In this document: in pieces, positions 37,894 to 46,184 of the stretch
How the letters are laid out: every line of letters begins with the position of its first letter
How positions within the stretch are numbered: the first letter of the stretch is position 1
Notes under the pieces: generated by a model
Seen by the model: only the letters and a program-made list of their open reading frames with translations
What the model was told of the DNA's origin: nothing
Database searches by the model: none
Translations under genes and position numbers: made by a program
NCBI RefSeq assembly: GCF_001661495.1
Contig: NZ_BDDT01000002.1
Location: 434,001-498,000 of the forward strand
Direction of reading: 5' to 3'
Source: Pseudoalteromonas prydzensis
GTDB taxonomy: Bacteria; Pseudomonadota; Gammaproteobacteria; Enterobacterales; Alteromonadaceae
Length of the DNA: 64,000 nucleotides

Positions 37894-39029
37894 TTAATTT
37901 ATTAACAGTGTTATTTAAAAAGGAACTGATGGATGCCAGCCGTGATAAACGTTCGGTAATGGCGGGGCTGTACTATGCGATAGGTACGCCAATCGCTATC
38001 TGCTTATTAATGAGTGTGTTATTACAACAATTAGCATCGCCTGAAACACTAAAAATTAATATCGAAAATGCTAATCGAGCACCAGGGCTTATTGCTCACC
38101 TTAGTAGCCGTGATATTGTTGCCAGCACTGACGCTGACGAACGTAAAGCCATTACCTTATCAATCAGTGAAGACTATCAACAAAAGATGAGCGAAGGTCG
38201 CCCAGCAACGGTAACGCTTATTGCCGATAAGTCAGATGATAAGTTGCGCAAATATATCAACCAAGTTGAAAAGGCAATGGCGTTGTATAGCTCTGAAATA
38301 GCCAGTCTGCGATTAGTTTCTCGTGGTGTGGATCCAAACTTGATGCGTGCACTCGCGATTGAAGTGCATGATCAAGCAACCCCTGATTCTAAAGGTGGCA
38401 TGATTTTAGGCTTTGTGGCATTTACGCTTATTTTAGCGTTATTTTATGCGGCGATGAATTTAGCAATTGATACCAGTGCCGGCGAGCGAGAGCGTAATTC
38501 GCTATCGTTATTGTTAAGTCATCCATTACATAGTTTGCATATTGTGCTTGCTAAAGTTGGCGCTATCACGACGTTTTCGATGTTAGGACTGGGAGTAATT
38601 TTAGTGGTCTCTAAGTTTTCGTATGCAATGGTACCTTGGCAGCAAATGGGCTTTAGTATCACTATTACCCCTGCATTTATGTTATTTAGCATTGCAATAT
38701 GTCTACCGATTGCATTGATGTCGGCAAGTTTGCAAGTGTTTGTATCGTTTATGGCTAAGTCATTTAAAGAAGCGCAATCTTACGTCACTATGGTGCTATT
38801 TATCCCGATGGCGTTAAGCATGATAACGACTTATGATATTGCCACAGACAAGGTGCAGTGGTTGCCGATAGCAGCGCAGCAATTTGCTCTGATGGAATTT
38901 ATAAAAGGTAATCCTATTCCAGTTCCGCAGTTATTGTTATCAACACTAATCACATTGGTATTATGTGCAGCCTTTAGCTTTTTAAGCGCGCGAATGTTGA
39001 AAAGTGAAAAAGTAGTGTTTGGTTTATGA
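37890..39029 (+). CDS. ABC transporter permease, NatB-like
   Basis: 379 residues. One N-terminal membrane helix (VMAGLYYAIGTPIAICLLMSVLLQQL), then a periplasmic domain of about 130 residues, then five to six helices starting GGMILGFVAFTLILALFYAAMN. The segment DTSAGERERNSLSLLLSHPL is the conserved cytoplasmic coupling segment of NatB/ABC-2 permeases (aGERErgTle). Works with the preceding ATPase; sodium export or peptide/lipid export are both possible. A strong terminator follows. Confidence 0.9.
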   Translation: MINLLTVLFKKELMDASRDKRSVMAGLYYAIGTPIAICLLMSVLLQQLASPETLKINIENANRAPGLIAHLSSRDIVASTDADERKAITLSISEDYQQKMSEGRPATVTLIADKSDDKLRKYINQVEKAMALYSSEIASLRLVSRGVDPNLMRALAIEVHDQATPDSKGGMILGFVAFTLILALFYAAMNLAIDTSAGERERNSLSLLLSHPLHSLHIVLAKVGAITTFSMLGLGVILVVSKFSYAMVPWQQMGFSITITPAFMLFSIAICLPIALMSASLQVFVSFMAKSFKEAQSYVTMVLFIPMALSMITTYDIATDKVQWLPIAAQQFALMEFIKGNPIPVPQLLLSTLITLVLCAAFSFLSARMLKSEKVVFGL

Positions 39030-39057
39030 TTGTGAATTAGCAAATTAATAGATTAGT

Positions 39058-39082
39058 AAAGCGACCTTGCGGTCGCTTTTTT
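39058..39082. terminator. Rho-independent terminator
   Basis: AAAGCGACC and GGTCGCTTT arms, four-base loop, T run; between the NatB-like gene and the convergent methyltransferase gene. Confidence 0.9.
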
Positions 39083-39779
39083 AGTTCGCTCGTTTTGCTA
39101 AAAATGCATGGATCATTCCAGCTTGATAAAATTGTAAAGGGGAATCAAATCCGCCAGTTTCAATAATATTTGCCACTTGAGTAGGTGCAAGCACTGCAAC
39201 ATCATTGTTATATGCTGCTTTTATTTTGTTTATTTCATCATTGGAAACCTCAGCCATCGACATAATGCTTAGCCATAAATTAAGGCTGTCATCATAGCTT
39301 GCAGACTGCTTGTCAAAAGCAAGATCAGAGCTGACGAGCAAGCCGTGAGGTTTTAGCTTATCTGCAATTTGCTTGAAGAATGCAATTCGCTCATCAACAT
39401 TAAGAATAAAATGAGAAACTAACAAGCAGCTTGCAGCATCGTATCTTTGCTCAAGTTCAAGGGTTTCTAAATAGCCTTCATGAAACGTACAACGAGTACT
39501 GAATCCAGCTTTTTCAACCTCTTGACGACAAACATTGAGCATTTGCGAGGAAGGTTCGACGGCTGTAAAGTGCCAATCGGGAAACTGTTGAGCTAAATAA
39601 ATCAGTTCTTTTCCGGTCCCTACGCCGATACATAAAAAGTGAGCGTGTTGGGGGAGTTTGGCAAAAATTGTGTTCAAAAAGAAATGTAACCCAGTATTGA
39701 TTGGCGACATTTTCTGCCATTGTTGATCATAATTAACTGCTTGTTGATCAAATAGTGTTTTCAGTTCATCTTTATTCAT
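39081..39779 (-). CDS. Class I SAM-dependent methyltransferase
   Basis: 232 residues from ATG 39779, five bases after GGAG. Motif I is FLCIGVGTGKELIYLA (SAM-binding glycine loop), acid in FTAVEPSSQML, and CLLVSHFI then GLLVSSDLAFD further on. Small-molecule methyltransferase of unknown target. Divergent from an Rrf2-type regulator, with two matching palindromes between them, so it is probably that regulator's main target. Confidence 0.88.
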   Translation of the reverse strand: MNKDELKTLFDQQAVNYDQQWQKMSPINTGLHFFLNTIFAKLPQHAHFLCIGVGTGKELIYLAQQFPDWHFTAVEPSSQMLNVCRQEVEKAGFSTRCTFHEGYLETLELEQRYDAASCLLVSHFILNVDERIAFFKQIADKLKPHGLLVSSDLAFDKQSASYDDSLNLWLSIMSMAEVSNDEINKIKAAYNNDVAVLAPTQVANIIETGGFDSPLQFYQAGMIHAFLAKRAN

Positions 39780-39825
39780 TACCACTCCTTCACTGCTTTA
39801 ATATGAAAACCGACTAGTTTAAATC

Positions 39826-39850
39826 AAGTGTAACCTTTGTTGTTACACTT
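39826..39850. promoter_or_regulatory. Operator-like palindrome 1 (methyltransferase / Rrf2 gap)
   Basis: Nine-base arms AAGTGTAAC and GTTACACTT separated by seven bases, perfectly symmetric. Nearer to the methyltransferase start (about 47 bases upstream). Shares TGTAAC-N7-GTTACA with palindrome 2. Confidence 0.75.
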
Positions 39851-39876
39851 AAAAGAATAGCATGCATTTTATTTAG

Positions 39877-39897
39877 ATGTAACAATATAAGTTACAT
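39877..39897. promoter_or_regulatory. Operator-like palindrome 2 (methyltransferase / Rrf2 gap)
   Basis: Seven-base arms ATGTAAC and GTTACAT separated by seven bases. Centres of the two palindromes are 49 bases apart, between four and five turns of DNA. It lies about 33 bases before the Rrf2 gene start. Confidence 0.75.
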
Positions 39898-39929
39898 TTA
39901 ATGTAATTTGTTTTTTTGGAAACTGAATT

Positions 39930-40334
39930 ATGAGAAAAGACAGTCGCTTGTCACGTGTATTGCATATTCTGGCTCATTTAGCTGTGAGCAAAAATGCAAT
40001 GACTTCTACCGAAATAGCAAAGATGCTAACAACCAACCCTGTAGTTGTTCGCCGCACTATGGGGTTACTGCGAGAGTATGGTTATGTGCAATCTAGCAAT
40101 GGTCGTAGTGGGGGGTGGGTGCTTGCTCGGCCATTAAATGAAATGACTTTGTTAGATATTCACCAAGCACTTGGTACGACGACATTGTTTACAATTTCTT
40201 TGGAGGATGAACATTCAAGTTGCCCGATAGAAAAGTCAATTAATGCACACTTAGGGGATGTACTTGATGACGCTGAATCTTTGATACTGACCCGCTTTGG
40301 TGAAATAACCTTGGATGTTTTACTTAAATTATAA
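39930..40334 (+). CDS. Rrf2 family transcriptional regulator
   Basis: 134 residues. Winged helix typical for Rrf2: RLSRVLHILAHLAVSKNAMTSTEIAKMLTTNPVVVRRTMGLLREYGYVQSSNGRSGGWVLAR. After that, MTLLDIHQAL, then a single Cys in SSCPIEKSI where iron-sulfur members have three; so a cluster of the NsrR/IscR kind is unlikely. Most like YwnA-type members, which may sense redox or small molecules via that Cys. Two palindromes in the divergent promoter region are the probable binding sites. Confidence 0.9.
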   Translation: MRKDSRLSRVLHILAHLAVSKNAMTSTEIAKMLTTNPVVVRRTMGLLREYGYVQSSNGRSGGWVLARPLNEMTLLDIHQALGTTTLFTISLEDEHSSCPIEKSINAHLGDVLDDAESLILTRFGEITLDVLLKL

Positions 40335-40345
40335 AATAGCTAGTA

Positions 40346-40756
40346 TTAGCAAAGCTGTTTTACCTCATCAAGTTTGACGTGTTCTACCGCAGGGTCGGTT
40401 AGTAACTTTTTAAACACGCTAGCCGCTTGCGATTTTTCAATATTGGCGCTGCTAAAATTAATGATTTTGAACTGCCGCTTGATGGTTATGCCCGTAATCA
40501 AATTAAGCGGCTGTTGATGCTTGATTAGCACCGGTAGTACTGTTTTTGTATCATCGTATTTTGCTAAAGCAAGTTTTGATACGTTAAATAAATCTTTAGC
40601 GAGTTTACCTGCATTAATAAATGGCACGACCGTATCAGGTATAAAGAATATATGCCCAAGTCGGTCACAGCTTTGGCTCCCTACACAGTTCAGGGGCGTT
40701 ACTATGTTATTACTGAACTCGATAACATCGCCATTGATCAAAGTAAATTGTGCCAT
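40346..40756 (-). CDS. Stand-alone subtilase-propeptide-like protein, without signal peptide
   Basis: 136 residues starting MAQFTLINGDVIEF. It follows the same blocks as the secreted propeptide-like protein at 25351-25890: FTLINGD, IFFIPDTVVPFINAGKLAKDLFNVSKL, YDDTKTVLPVLIKH, GITIKRQFKIINF and VEHVKLDE. The FTLITGD-type strand begins at residue 4, so there is no room for a signal peptide and the protein is likely cytoplasmic or the true start is missed. AAGG lies about ten bases before ATG. Placed 26 bases after fldB on the same strand, so probably co-transcribed with it. Function is unknown; a protease inhibitor-like role is inference. Confidence 0.75.
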   Translation of the reverse strand: MAQFTLINGDVIEFSNNIVTPLNCVGSQSCDRLGHIFFIPDTVVPFINAGKLAKDLFNVSKLALAKYDDTKTVLPVLIKHQQPLNLITGITIKRQFKIINFSSANIEKSQAASVFKKLLTDPAVEHVKLDEVKQLC

Positions 40757-40782
40757 TCGTTGCCTTATAGTTACAGCGAGGT

Positions 40783-41304
40783 TTATAGCGTCTCGCTGTA
40801 CTCGGTCATGATTTGTTCAACCCAGTTGGCTATTCGCTCATCACTGTGTTCGTATTGGCTGTCTTCATCAAGCGCTAAACCAACAAAGTGTTTGCCGTCT
40901 TCGGTGAGTGCTTTCGAGGCTTCAAATTCATAGCTACTGTCATTAGGCCAGATGCCTAATAAAGTAAATTGTTGGTCGCTTATTTCGTCATGCAACATGC
41001 CAAGTGCATCCTGAAACCACTGGCCGTAACCTTGTTGGTCACCCATGCCAAATAAAGCGATGGTTTTGCCATTGAGGTCAACATCTTTAATGTCATCCCA
41101 AATAGATTCCCAATCTTCCTGTAACTCACCAAAATCCCATGTCGAGATACCAAAGATGATAAAGTCGTAATTCTCTGCGTTTTTTAATGGTTCATCTTTG
41201 ATGTTATGCAGGCTGACAATGTCTTGACCGATAATATCGCGGATTTTTTCTGCCGCTATTTCTGTATAGCATGTGGTAGAACCATAAAATAAACCAATTT
41301 GCAT
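40783..41304 (-). CDS. fldB: Flavodoxin 2 (FldB)
   Basis: 173 residues from ATG 41304, exactly the size of E. coli FldB; an in-frame GTG 12 bases upstream is not needed. FMN phosphate-binding loop [12 protein letters not shown], isoalloxazine-binding loops [16 protein letters not shown] and [20 protein letters not shown]-terminal [13 protein letters not shown] segment [20 protein letters not shown]. Transfers electrons at low potential. It is divergent from xerD, as in E. coli. Confidence 0.96.
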   Translation of the reverse strand: MQIGLFYGSTTCYTEIAAEKIRDIIGQDIVSLHNIKDEPLKNAENYDFIIFGISTWDFGELQEDWESIWDDIKDVDLNGKTIALFGMGDQQGYGQWFQDALGMLHDEISDQQFTLLGIWPNDSSYEFEASKALTEDGKHFVGLALDEDSQYEHSDERIANWVEQIMTEYSETL

Positions 41305-41384
41305 CGTATTTATCACTGTGTATTTGCCTGATATGATAGGCTGAAGTTTACCGTAAGGTATTATTAATTGATACCTTGATAACT

Positions 41385-42338
41385 ATGAGAATAACTGTGA
41401 CCACGTTACCTGATCATAAGTCATTAGACTCAGCCAATACAGATCACGACGAATTACTCAGTAATAGTGATTACCTTGAGTCTTTTTTAGATAACCTCTA
41501 TTTAGAACAACACGTAAGCGATAATACGCTATCAGCCTATCGTAGTGATTTAGATAAATTTTGCCAATTTTTAGAAGGCCAAGATCTATTGACAGTCTGC
41601 GCTCAAGATATCGAAAGTTACTTAGCTCATCGTGTTGATTTAGGTTTAAAGCCACGCAGCACCGCGCGTAGTATTAGCGCATTAAAGCGTTTTTATCAGT
41701 ACTTTGTGCGCGAAAAACACATTACCGATTCGCCAATGGTGAATATTGCCCAGCCTAAAGCGGGGCAGTCACTGCCGAAAACTTTGTCTGAAAATGAAGT
41801 GGAAGCATTACTTGCAGCCCCGAATGTTGAAGAACCAATGGGGCTACGTGATAAAGCCATGCTCGAATTGTTATACGCCACAGGATTGCGGGTGAGTGAA
41901 TTAGTAGGGCTGCGTATGGAGCAAATTAATTTGCGCCAATCGGTGGTGTTTGTAAAAGGTAAAGGCAACAAAGAGCGTTTAGTGCCGCTTGGCGAAGAAG
42001 CTATGTATTGGCTGGAGCAATTTTTAAAAGTAGGCCGTGCGCAAATGATCAAACATGCCACCGATTTTGTGTTTCCGTCAAAGCGTGGAGTAGGCATGAC
42101 ACGACAAACTTTTTGGCATCGTATTAAACACTATGCTATTTTGGCAGCAGTTGAATCACCTTTATCGCCCCATACGTTGCGTCATGCGTTTGCAACACAC
42201 TTATTAAATCATGGTGCGGATCTCCGGGTTGTGCAGATGATGTTAGGGCATAGTGATTTATCAACCACACAAATTTATACTCATGTTGCTAATGAAAGGT
42301 TAAAATCGGTACATCAGCAACATCATCCGCGCGCTTAG
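41385..42338 (+). CDS. xerD: XerD, site-specific tyrosine recombinase
   Basis: About 317 residues from ATG 41385; the first 25 or so are extra compared with E. coli XerD and the exact start is unsure (GTG 41397 is another option). The catalytic set is complete: Arg169 (ATGLRVSELVGL), His263 and Arg266 (HTLRHAFATHLL), His289 (LGHSDLSTTQ) and Tyr298 (IYTHV). With XerC and FtsK it resolves chromosome dimers at dif. First gene of the conserved xerD-dsbC-recJ-prfB-lysS order. Confidence 0.96.
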   Translation: MRITVTTLPDHKSLDSANTDHDELLSNSDYLESFLDNLYLEQHVSDNTLSAYRSDLDKFCQFLEGQDLLTVCAQDIESYLAHRVDLGLKPRSTARSISALKRFYQYFVREKHITDSPMVNIAQPKAGQSLPKTLSENEVEALLAAPNVEEPMGLRDKAMLELLYATGLRVSELVGLRMEQINLRQSVVFVKGKGNKERLVPLGEEAMYWLEQFLKVGRAQMIKHATDFVFPSKRGVGMTRQTFWHRIKHYAILAAVESPLSPHTLRHAFATHLLNHGADLRVVQMMLGHSDLSTTQIYTHVANERLKSVHQQHHPRA

Positions 42339-42403
42339 TGAGAATTTTTTCGTACTTCGGCGGTCTGAATAGTTAAGAATTATCAGGATATAAGAGAACA
42401 ATT

Positions 42404-43132
42404 ATGAAAAAGTTAGTATTAGCCGGTGCAATGTTAGGCACCAGTTTAAGTGCGTTTGCCAATGGCGTAGTAGCCATTCCTGATGCCAATGATCCCATTG
42501 TCACTAAATTTGCGGAGCTTGGCGTTACCGTTAAGCAAATTAACCCAAGCCCAGTGGCAGGTTTAAAAGAATTGATCACCGATAAAGGGGTGCTTTATGC
42601 AAGCGCAGATGGTCAATACTTAATGCAAGGCACCTTGATTGATCTGAATAATCGTAATAATTTGACTGAGCAAGCGCTAAACGGCGTGCGTAAAGAAGGT
42701 TTAGCGAAATACGAAGATTCAATGATTGTCTACAAAGCTAAAAATGAAAAACATAGCATCACCGTGTTTACCGACATTAGTTGTGGTTATTGCCGTAAAT
42801 TACATCGTGAAATTGATGACTTACTTGAAGCGGGTATTACAGTTAAGTATTTAGCGTTTCCACGTGGTGGCTTACAGGGCTCGGGCTATGCAGATTTAAT
42901 GAATGTATGGTGTGCTAAAGATCAGCAAGAAGCGATGACTGCAGCTAAATCAGGAGCAGATACTAAAGTAATGTCTGGCTGCCATGCACCTGTGGCAGAG
43001 CATTATCAGCTTGGACAAAGTTTTGGTATTAGTGGCACACCAGCGATTATTTTAGAAGATGGCACGCTGATCCCTGGTTATCAACCAGCAGCAGCATTAG
43101 CCGCTGCATTAGAAGCGAATAAATCATCATAA
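42404..43132 (+). CDS. dsbC: DsbC, periplasmic disulfide isomerase
   Basis: 242 residues with a signal peptide (LVLAGAMLGTSLSAFA). N-terminal dimerisation domain to about residue 80 (LITDKGVLYASADGQYLMQGTLIDL), then the thioredoxin fold with active site Cys127-Gly-Tyr-Cys130 in DISCGYCRKLH and the cis-Pro loop GISGTPAIILEDG. A second Cys pair is at CAKDQQ and SGCHAP. Isomerises wrong disulfides, kept reduced by DsbD. A terminator follows, so recJ may have its own promoter. Confidence 0.96.
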   Translation: MKKLVLAGAMLGTSLSAFANGVVAIPDANDPIVTKFAELGVTVKQINPSPVAGLKELITDKGVLYASADGQYLMQGTLIDLNNRNNLTEQALNGVRKEGLAKYEDSMIVYKAKNEKHSITVFTDISCGYCRKLHREIDDLLEAGITVKYLAFPRGGLQGSGYADLMNVWCAKDQQEAMTAAKSGADTKVMSGCHAPVAEHYQLGQSFGISGTPAIILEDGTLIPGYQPAAALAAALEANKSS

Positions 43133-43147
43133 CGATGTGTTTTTTAT

Positions 43148-43172
43148 AAAAAGGCCGTTAAGGCCTTTTTTT
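43148..43172 (+). terminator. Rho-independent terminator after dsbC
   Basis: AAAAAGGCC and GGCCTTTTTTT arms with a five-base loop GTTAA. Confidence 0.92.
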
Positions 43173-43206
43173 GTCTTTATTCTTTAATTAAAAGTACCGC
43201 GTCTGC

Positions 43207-44928
43207 ATGAAGAAATTAATTGTTGCCCGTGATCATTGTGATGACTCACACCTACCAAATCATTTACACCCAGTTATTAAACAAATTTATGCTAGCCGCC
43301 GAGTAAACCATGCTGATGAGCTGGACAATAGCGCAGCGACGTTACACGACTTCAAATTATTTAAAGACATAGATAAAGCCACCGCTTTACTACAAGAGGC
43401 ATTACACACGCAAAGCAACGTACTGATTGTTGGCGATTTTGATGCCGATGGCGCAACCAGCACGGCCACCTTAATGCAAGGTTTAGCGATGTTTGGCTTT
43501 GCTCATTTAGATTATTTAGTGCCAGATCGATTTAGCCTTGGCTATGGTTTAAGCCCTGCGCTTGCCGAACAAATAGTGACGATGGCGCCAGATCTCGTGA
43601 TCACCGTAGATAATGGCATTTCTTGTATCGCTGGCATCGCGATAGTAAAAGCCGCAGGCATTAAAGTGTTGGTCACTGACCACCACTTGCAAGGTGAACA
43701 ACTTCCCAATGCTGATGCCATTGTCAACCCAAACCGCCATGATTGTGACTTCCCTTCAAAATCAATTGCAGGTGTTGGTGTCGCGTTTTATTTGTTGATA
43801 GCTTTAAGAAGTGCATTGCGAGATGCGGGTTACTTTAATTCGCAGCCAATGCCAAACTTAGCTGAATTACTCGATATTGTGGCCCTTGGCACGGTTGCTG
43901 ATGTAGTGGCATTAGATGCTAATAACCGCACTTTAGTGCATCAAGGCTTAGCACGTATTCGCAGTGGCAAAACTCGCCCTGGTATTACCGCGTTAATCGA
44001 AGTGGCTAATCGTAATGCCGCTCGTTTAAGTGCCAGCGACTTTGGTTTTTCATTGGCACCGCGACTAAATGCCGCAGGGCGATTAGACGATATGAGTTTA
44101 GGTATAGCCTGCTTACTCGCCACAGATATTAACCAAGCAAGGCGCATTGCCAGTGAACTAGATAGTTTAAATGTTGAGCGCCGTGAAATAGAGCAGGGCA
44201 TGCAAGTAGAAGCGCAAGCGGTATTAGACAAGCTTGCCTTTAGCGATGAGCAAACGCCTGATGCTATCTGTTTATATCAAGATGATTGGCACCAAGGGGT
44301 GATAGGTATTTTAGCGGGGCGCTTAAAAGAAAAGTACCACCGACCTACCGTAATTTTTGCTGGTGGTGATAATGGCGAAATTAAAGGCTCTTGTCGCTCG
44401 ATTGAAGGCTTGCACATGCGGGATTTACTCGAGCGTTTAAATACCTTGCACCCGCATTTGATCAGCAAATTTGGCGGACATGCTATGGCAGCGGGACTGA
44501 GCATTAATGAGCAGCACTTTAACGAGTTTAAACGTGAGTTTGAACAAGCCGTTAGTTCGCAGCTAAGCGAAGAACATAAGCGCTGTATTATTTTAACTGA
44601 TGGGGAGCTTGCTGATGATTGCTTCAGTATGGAGTTTGCAAATGTACTCAAACAAGCAGGTCCATGGGGGCAGCAATTTCCTGAACCTGTCTTTGAACAC
44701 ACCTTTGAACTAGTACAACAACGCATTGTCGGGGAGAAACATCTTAAATTAGTGCTTAAGCATCGCTCAGGGCGCTTAGTCGATGCCATTGCTTTTGGTG
44801 TGGATGTGCGTGCGTGGCCAGATACTGAGGTGCGTTTTGTCAAGCTAGCTTACCAACTCGATATCAATGAGTTTCGAGGCAAGTTTTCGTTGCAGCTGAT
44901 TGCCAGAGAGCTGCAAAAAGTGTCATAA
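43207..44928 (+). CDS. recJ: RecJ, single-strand 5'-3' DNA exonuclease
   Basis: 573 residues, usual for RecJ. DHH-family motifs: VLIVGDFDADGATSTA (motif I), DLVITVDNGI, LVTDHHLQGEQLPNADAIVNPNRHD (DHH), GVGVAFYLL, and ALGTVADVVAL. The DHHA1 region has ISKFGGHAMAAGLSI (GGHxxAAG). Works in recombination repair and mismatch repair. The ribosome site before ATG 43207 is weak. Confidence 0.96.
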   Translation: MKKLIVARDHCDDSHLPNHLHPVIKQIYASRRVNHADELDNSAATLHDFKLFKDIDKATALLQEALHTQSNVLIVGDFDADGATSTATLMQGLAMFGFAHLDYLVPDRFSLGYGLSPALAEQIVTMAPDLVITVDNGISCIAGIAIVKAAGIKVLVTDHHLQGEQLPNADAIVNPNRHDCDFPSKSIAGVGVAFYLLIALRSALRDAGYFNSQPMPNLAELLDIVALGTVADVVALDANNRTLVHQGLARIRSGKTRPGITALIEVANRNAARLSASDFGFSLAPRLNAAGRLDDMSLGIACLLATDINQARRIASELDSLNVERREIEQGMQVEAQAVLDKLAFSDEQTPDAICLYQDDWHQGVIGILAGRLKEKYHRPTVIFAGGDNGEIKGSCRSIEGLHMRDLLERLNTLHPHLISKFGGHAMAAGLSINEQHFNEFKREFEQAVSSQLSEEHKRCIILTDGELADDCFSMEFANVLKQAGPWGQQFPEPVFEHTFELVQQRIVGEKHLKLVLKHRSGRLVDAIAFGVDVRAWPDTEVRFVKLAYQLDINEFRGKFSLQLIARELQKVS

Positions 44929-45059
44929 AAAATATTTATTATCAGTGCATAAAATACTAATAAAACGCACGGTTTTTTGTTAAAATCGGGCGTTTTTACT
45001 ATTTAAAGAATTTTATGGGCGATTTGACGCTCGTAATCAGCCATTTTGGAGTAAGGTAC

Positions 45060-46158
45060 ATGTTTGAAGTGAATCCTGTGATTAATCAAATCAAGGAAAT
45101 TCGCGAACGTACTGAATTGCTTCGGGGGTACCTTTGACTACGCTCTTAAACAAGAACGTTTAGAAGAAGTTAACGCCGAACTTGAAGATTCAGCCGTATG
45201 GAATGAGCCAGAACGTGCGCAAGCGCTTGGCCGCGAAAAGTCAGCACTAGAGGCCGTTGTTGAAACTATCGACAACCTAGTCAGTGGTACTGATGATGTT
45301 GAAGGGTTGTTAGAGCTTGCAGTCGAAGCTGAAGATGAAGACACCTTTATCGAGGCGCAAAGTGAACTTGAAGATCTCAATGGGCAACTTGAAGGCTTAG
45401 AGTTTCGCCGTATGTTTTCAGGCCCACATGACGCAAATGATGCGTACCTTGATTTACAATCAGGCTCTGGCGGCACTGAAGCGCAAGACTGGTGTAACAT
45501 GTTATTACGCATGTATTTACGCTGGGGTGAAGCCAAAGGCTTTAAAGTTGAGCTAGTCGAAGCGACAGACGGTGATGTTGCCGGCATTAAAGGTGCAACC
45601 GTGCGCTTTGTTGGCGAATACGCCTATGGCTGGTTACGCACAGAAACAGGCGTACATCGCTTAGTACGCAAAAGCCCGTTTGACTCAAGTGGTCGTCGTC
45701 ATACCTCGTTTGCTTCAGCATTTGTTTACCCTGAAATTGACGATAATATCGAAATCGATATTAATCCGGCTGATTTACGTATTGACGTATACCGTGCATC
45801 AGGTGCCGGTGGTCAGCACGTTAACACCACCGAATCAGCGGTACGTATTACTCACGTGCCAACCAATACCGTAGTGCAATGCCAGAACGAACGTTCACAG
45901 CATAAAAATAAAGCACAAGCGATGAAACAGTTAAAAGCGAAGTTATTTGAACTTGAGTTACAACAGCAAAATGCTGAAAAGCAAACTCAAGAAGACGCAA
46001 AATCTGATATTGGTTGGGGTAGTCAAATTCGTTCATACGTACTTGATGATTCGCGCATTAAAGATTTACGAACTGGTGTTGAAAACCGCAATACGCAATC
46101 GGTACTCGACGGTAACTTAGATAAATTTATTGAAGCCAGCTTAAAATCTGGCCTATAA
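45060..46158 (+). CDS. prfB: PrfB, peptide release factor 2, with programmed +1 frameshift
   Basis: Joined from 45060-45134 and 45136-46158, giving 365 residues. The first 25 codons, [15 protein letters not shown]..., end in CTT followed by in-frame TGA; shifting by one base at CTT-TGA-C continues [16 protein letters not shown], exactly as in E. coli RF2. The rest carries the SPF stop-recognition motif (RKSPFDSSG) and the GGQ catalytic motif (SGAGGQHVN). RF2 reads UGA and UAA; low RF2 favours the shift, so the gene regulates itself. It is upstream of lysS as in E. coli. A single-frame caller would miss the first part. Confidence 0.97.
45122..45138 (+). promoter_or_regulatory. RF2 +1 frameshift site
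   Basis: Internal SD-like GGGGG, a three-base spacer TAC, then the slip codon CTT, stop TGA and C. This is the classic prfB recoding signal (GGGGG-TAY-CTT-TGA-C). Confidence 0.95.
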
Positions 46159-46184
46159 CCACCAAGCTAAAAAAGAGCTAAAAA

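Noticed and set aside
44277..44843. Open frame of 188 codons antisense to recJ
   Set aside because: Rich in Ser, Cys and Pro as typical antisense translation; recJ is complete on the other strand.
44929..45059. Terminator or riboswitch before prfB (AAAACGC...GCGTTTTT)
   Set aside because: The paired bases are separated by about 20 unpaired bases and do not form a convincing stem; likely just a promoter region.
45138..45587. Antisense frame over prfB
   Set aside because: Ser/Ala/Pro-rich shadow; prfB itself explains the region.
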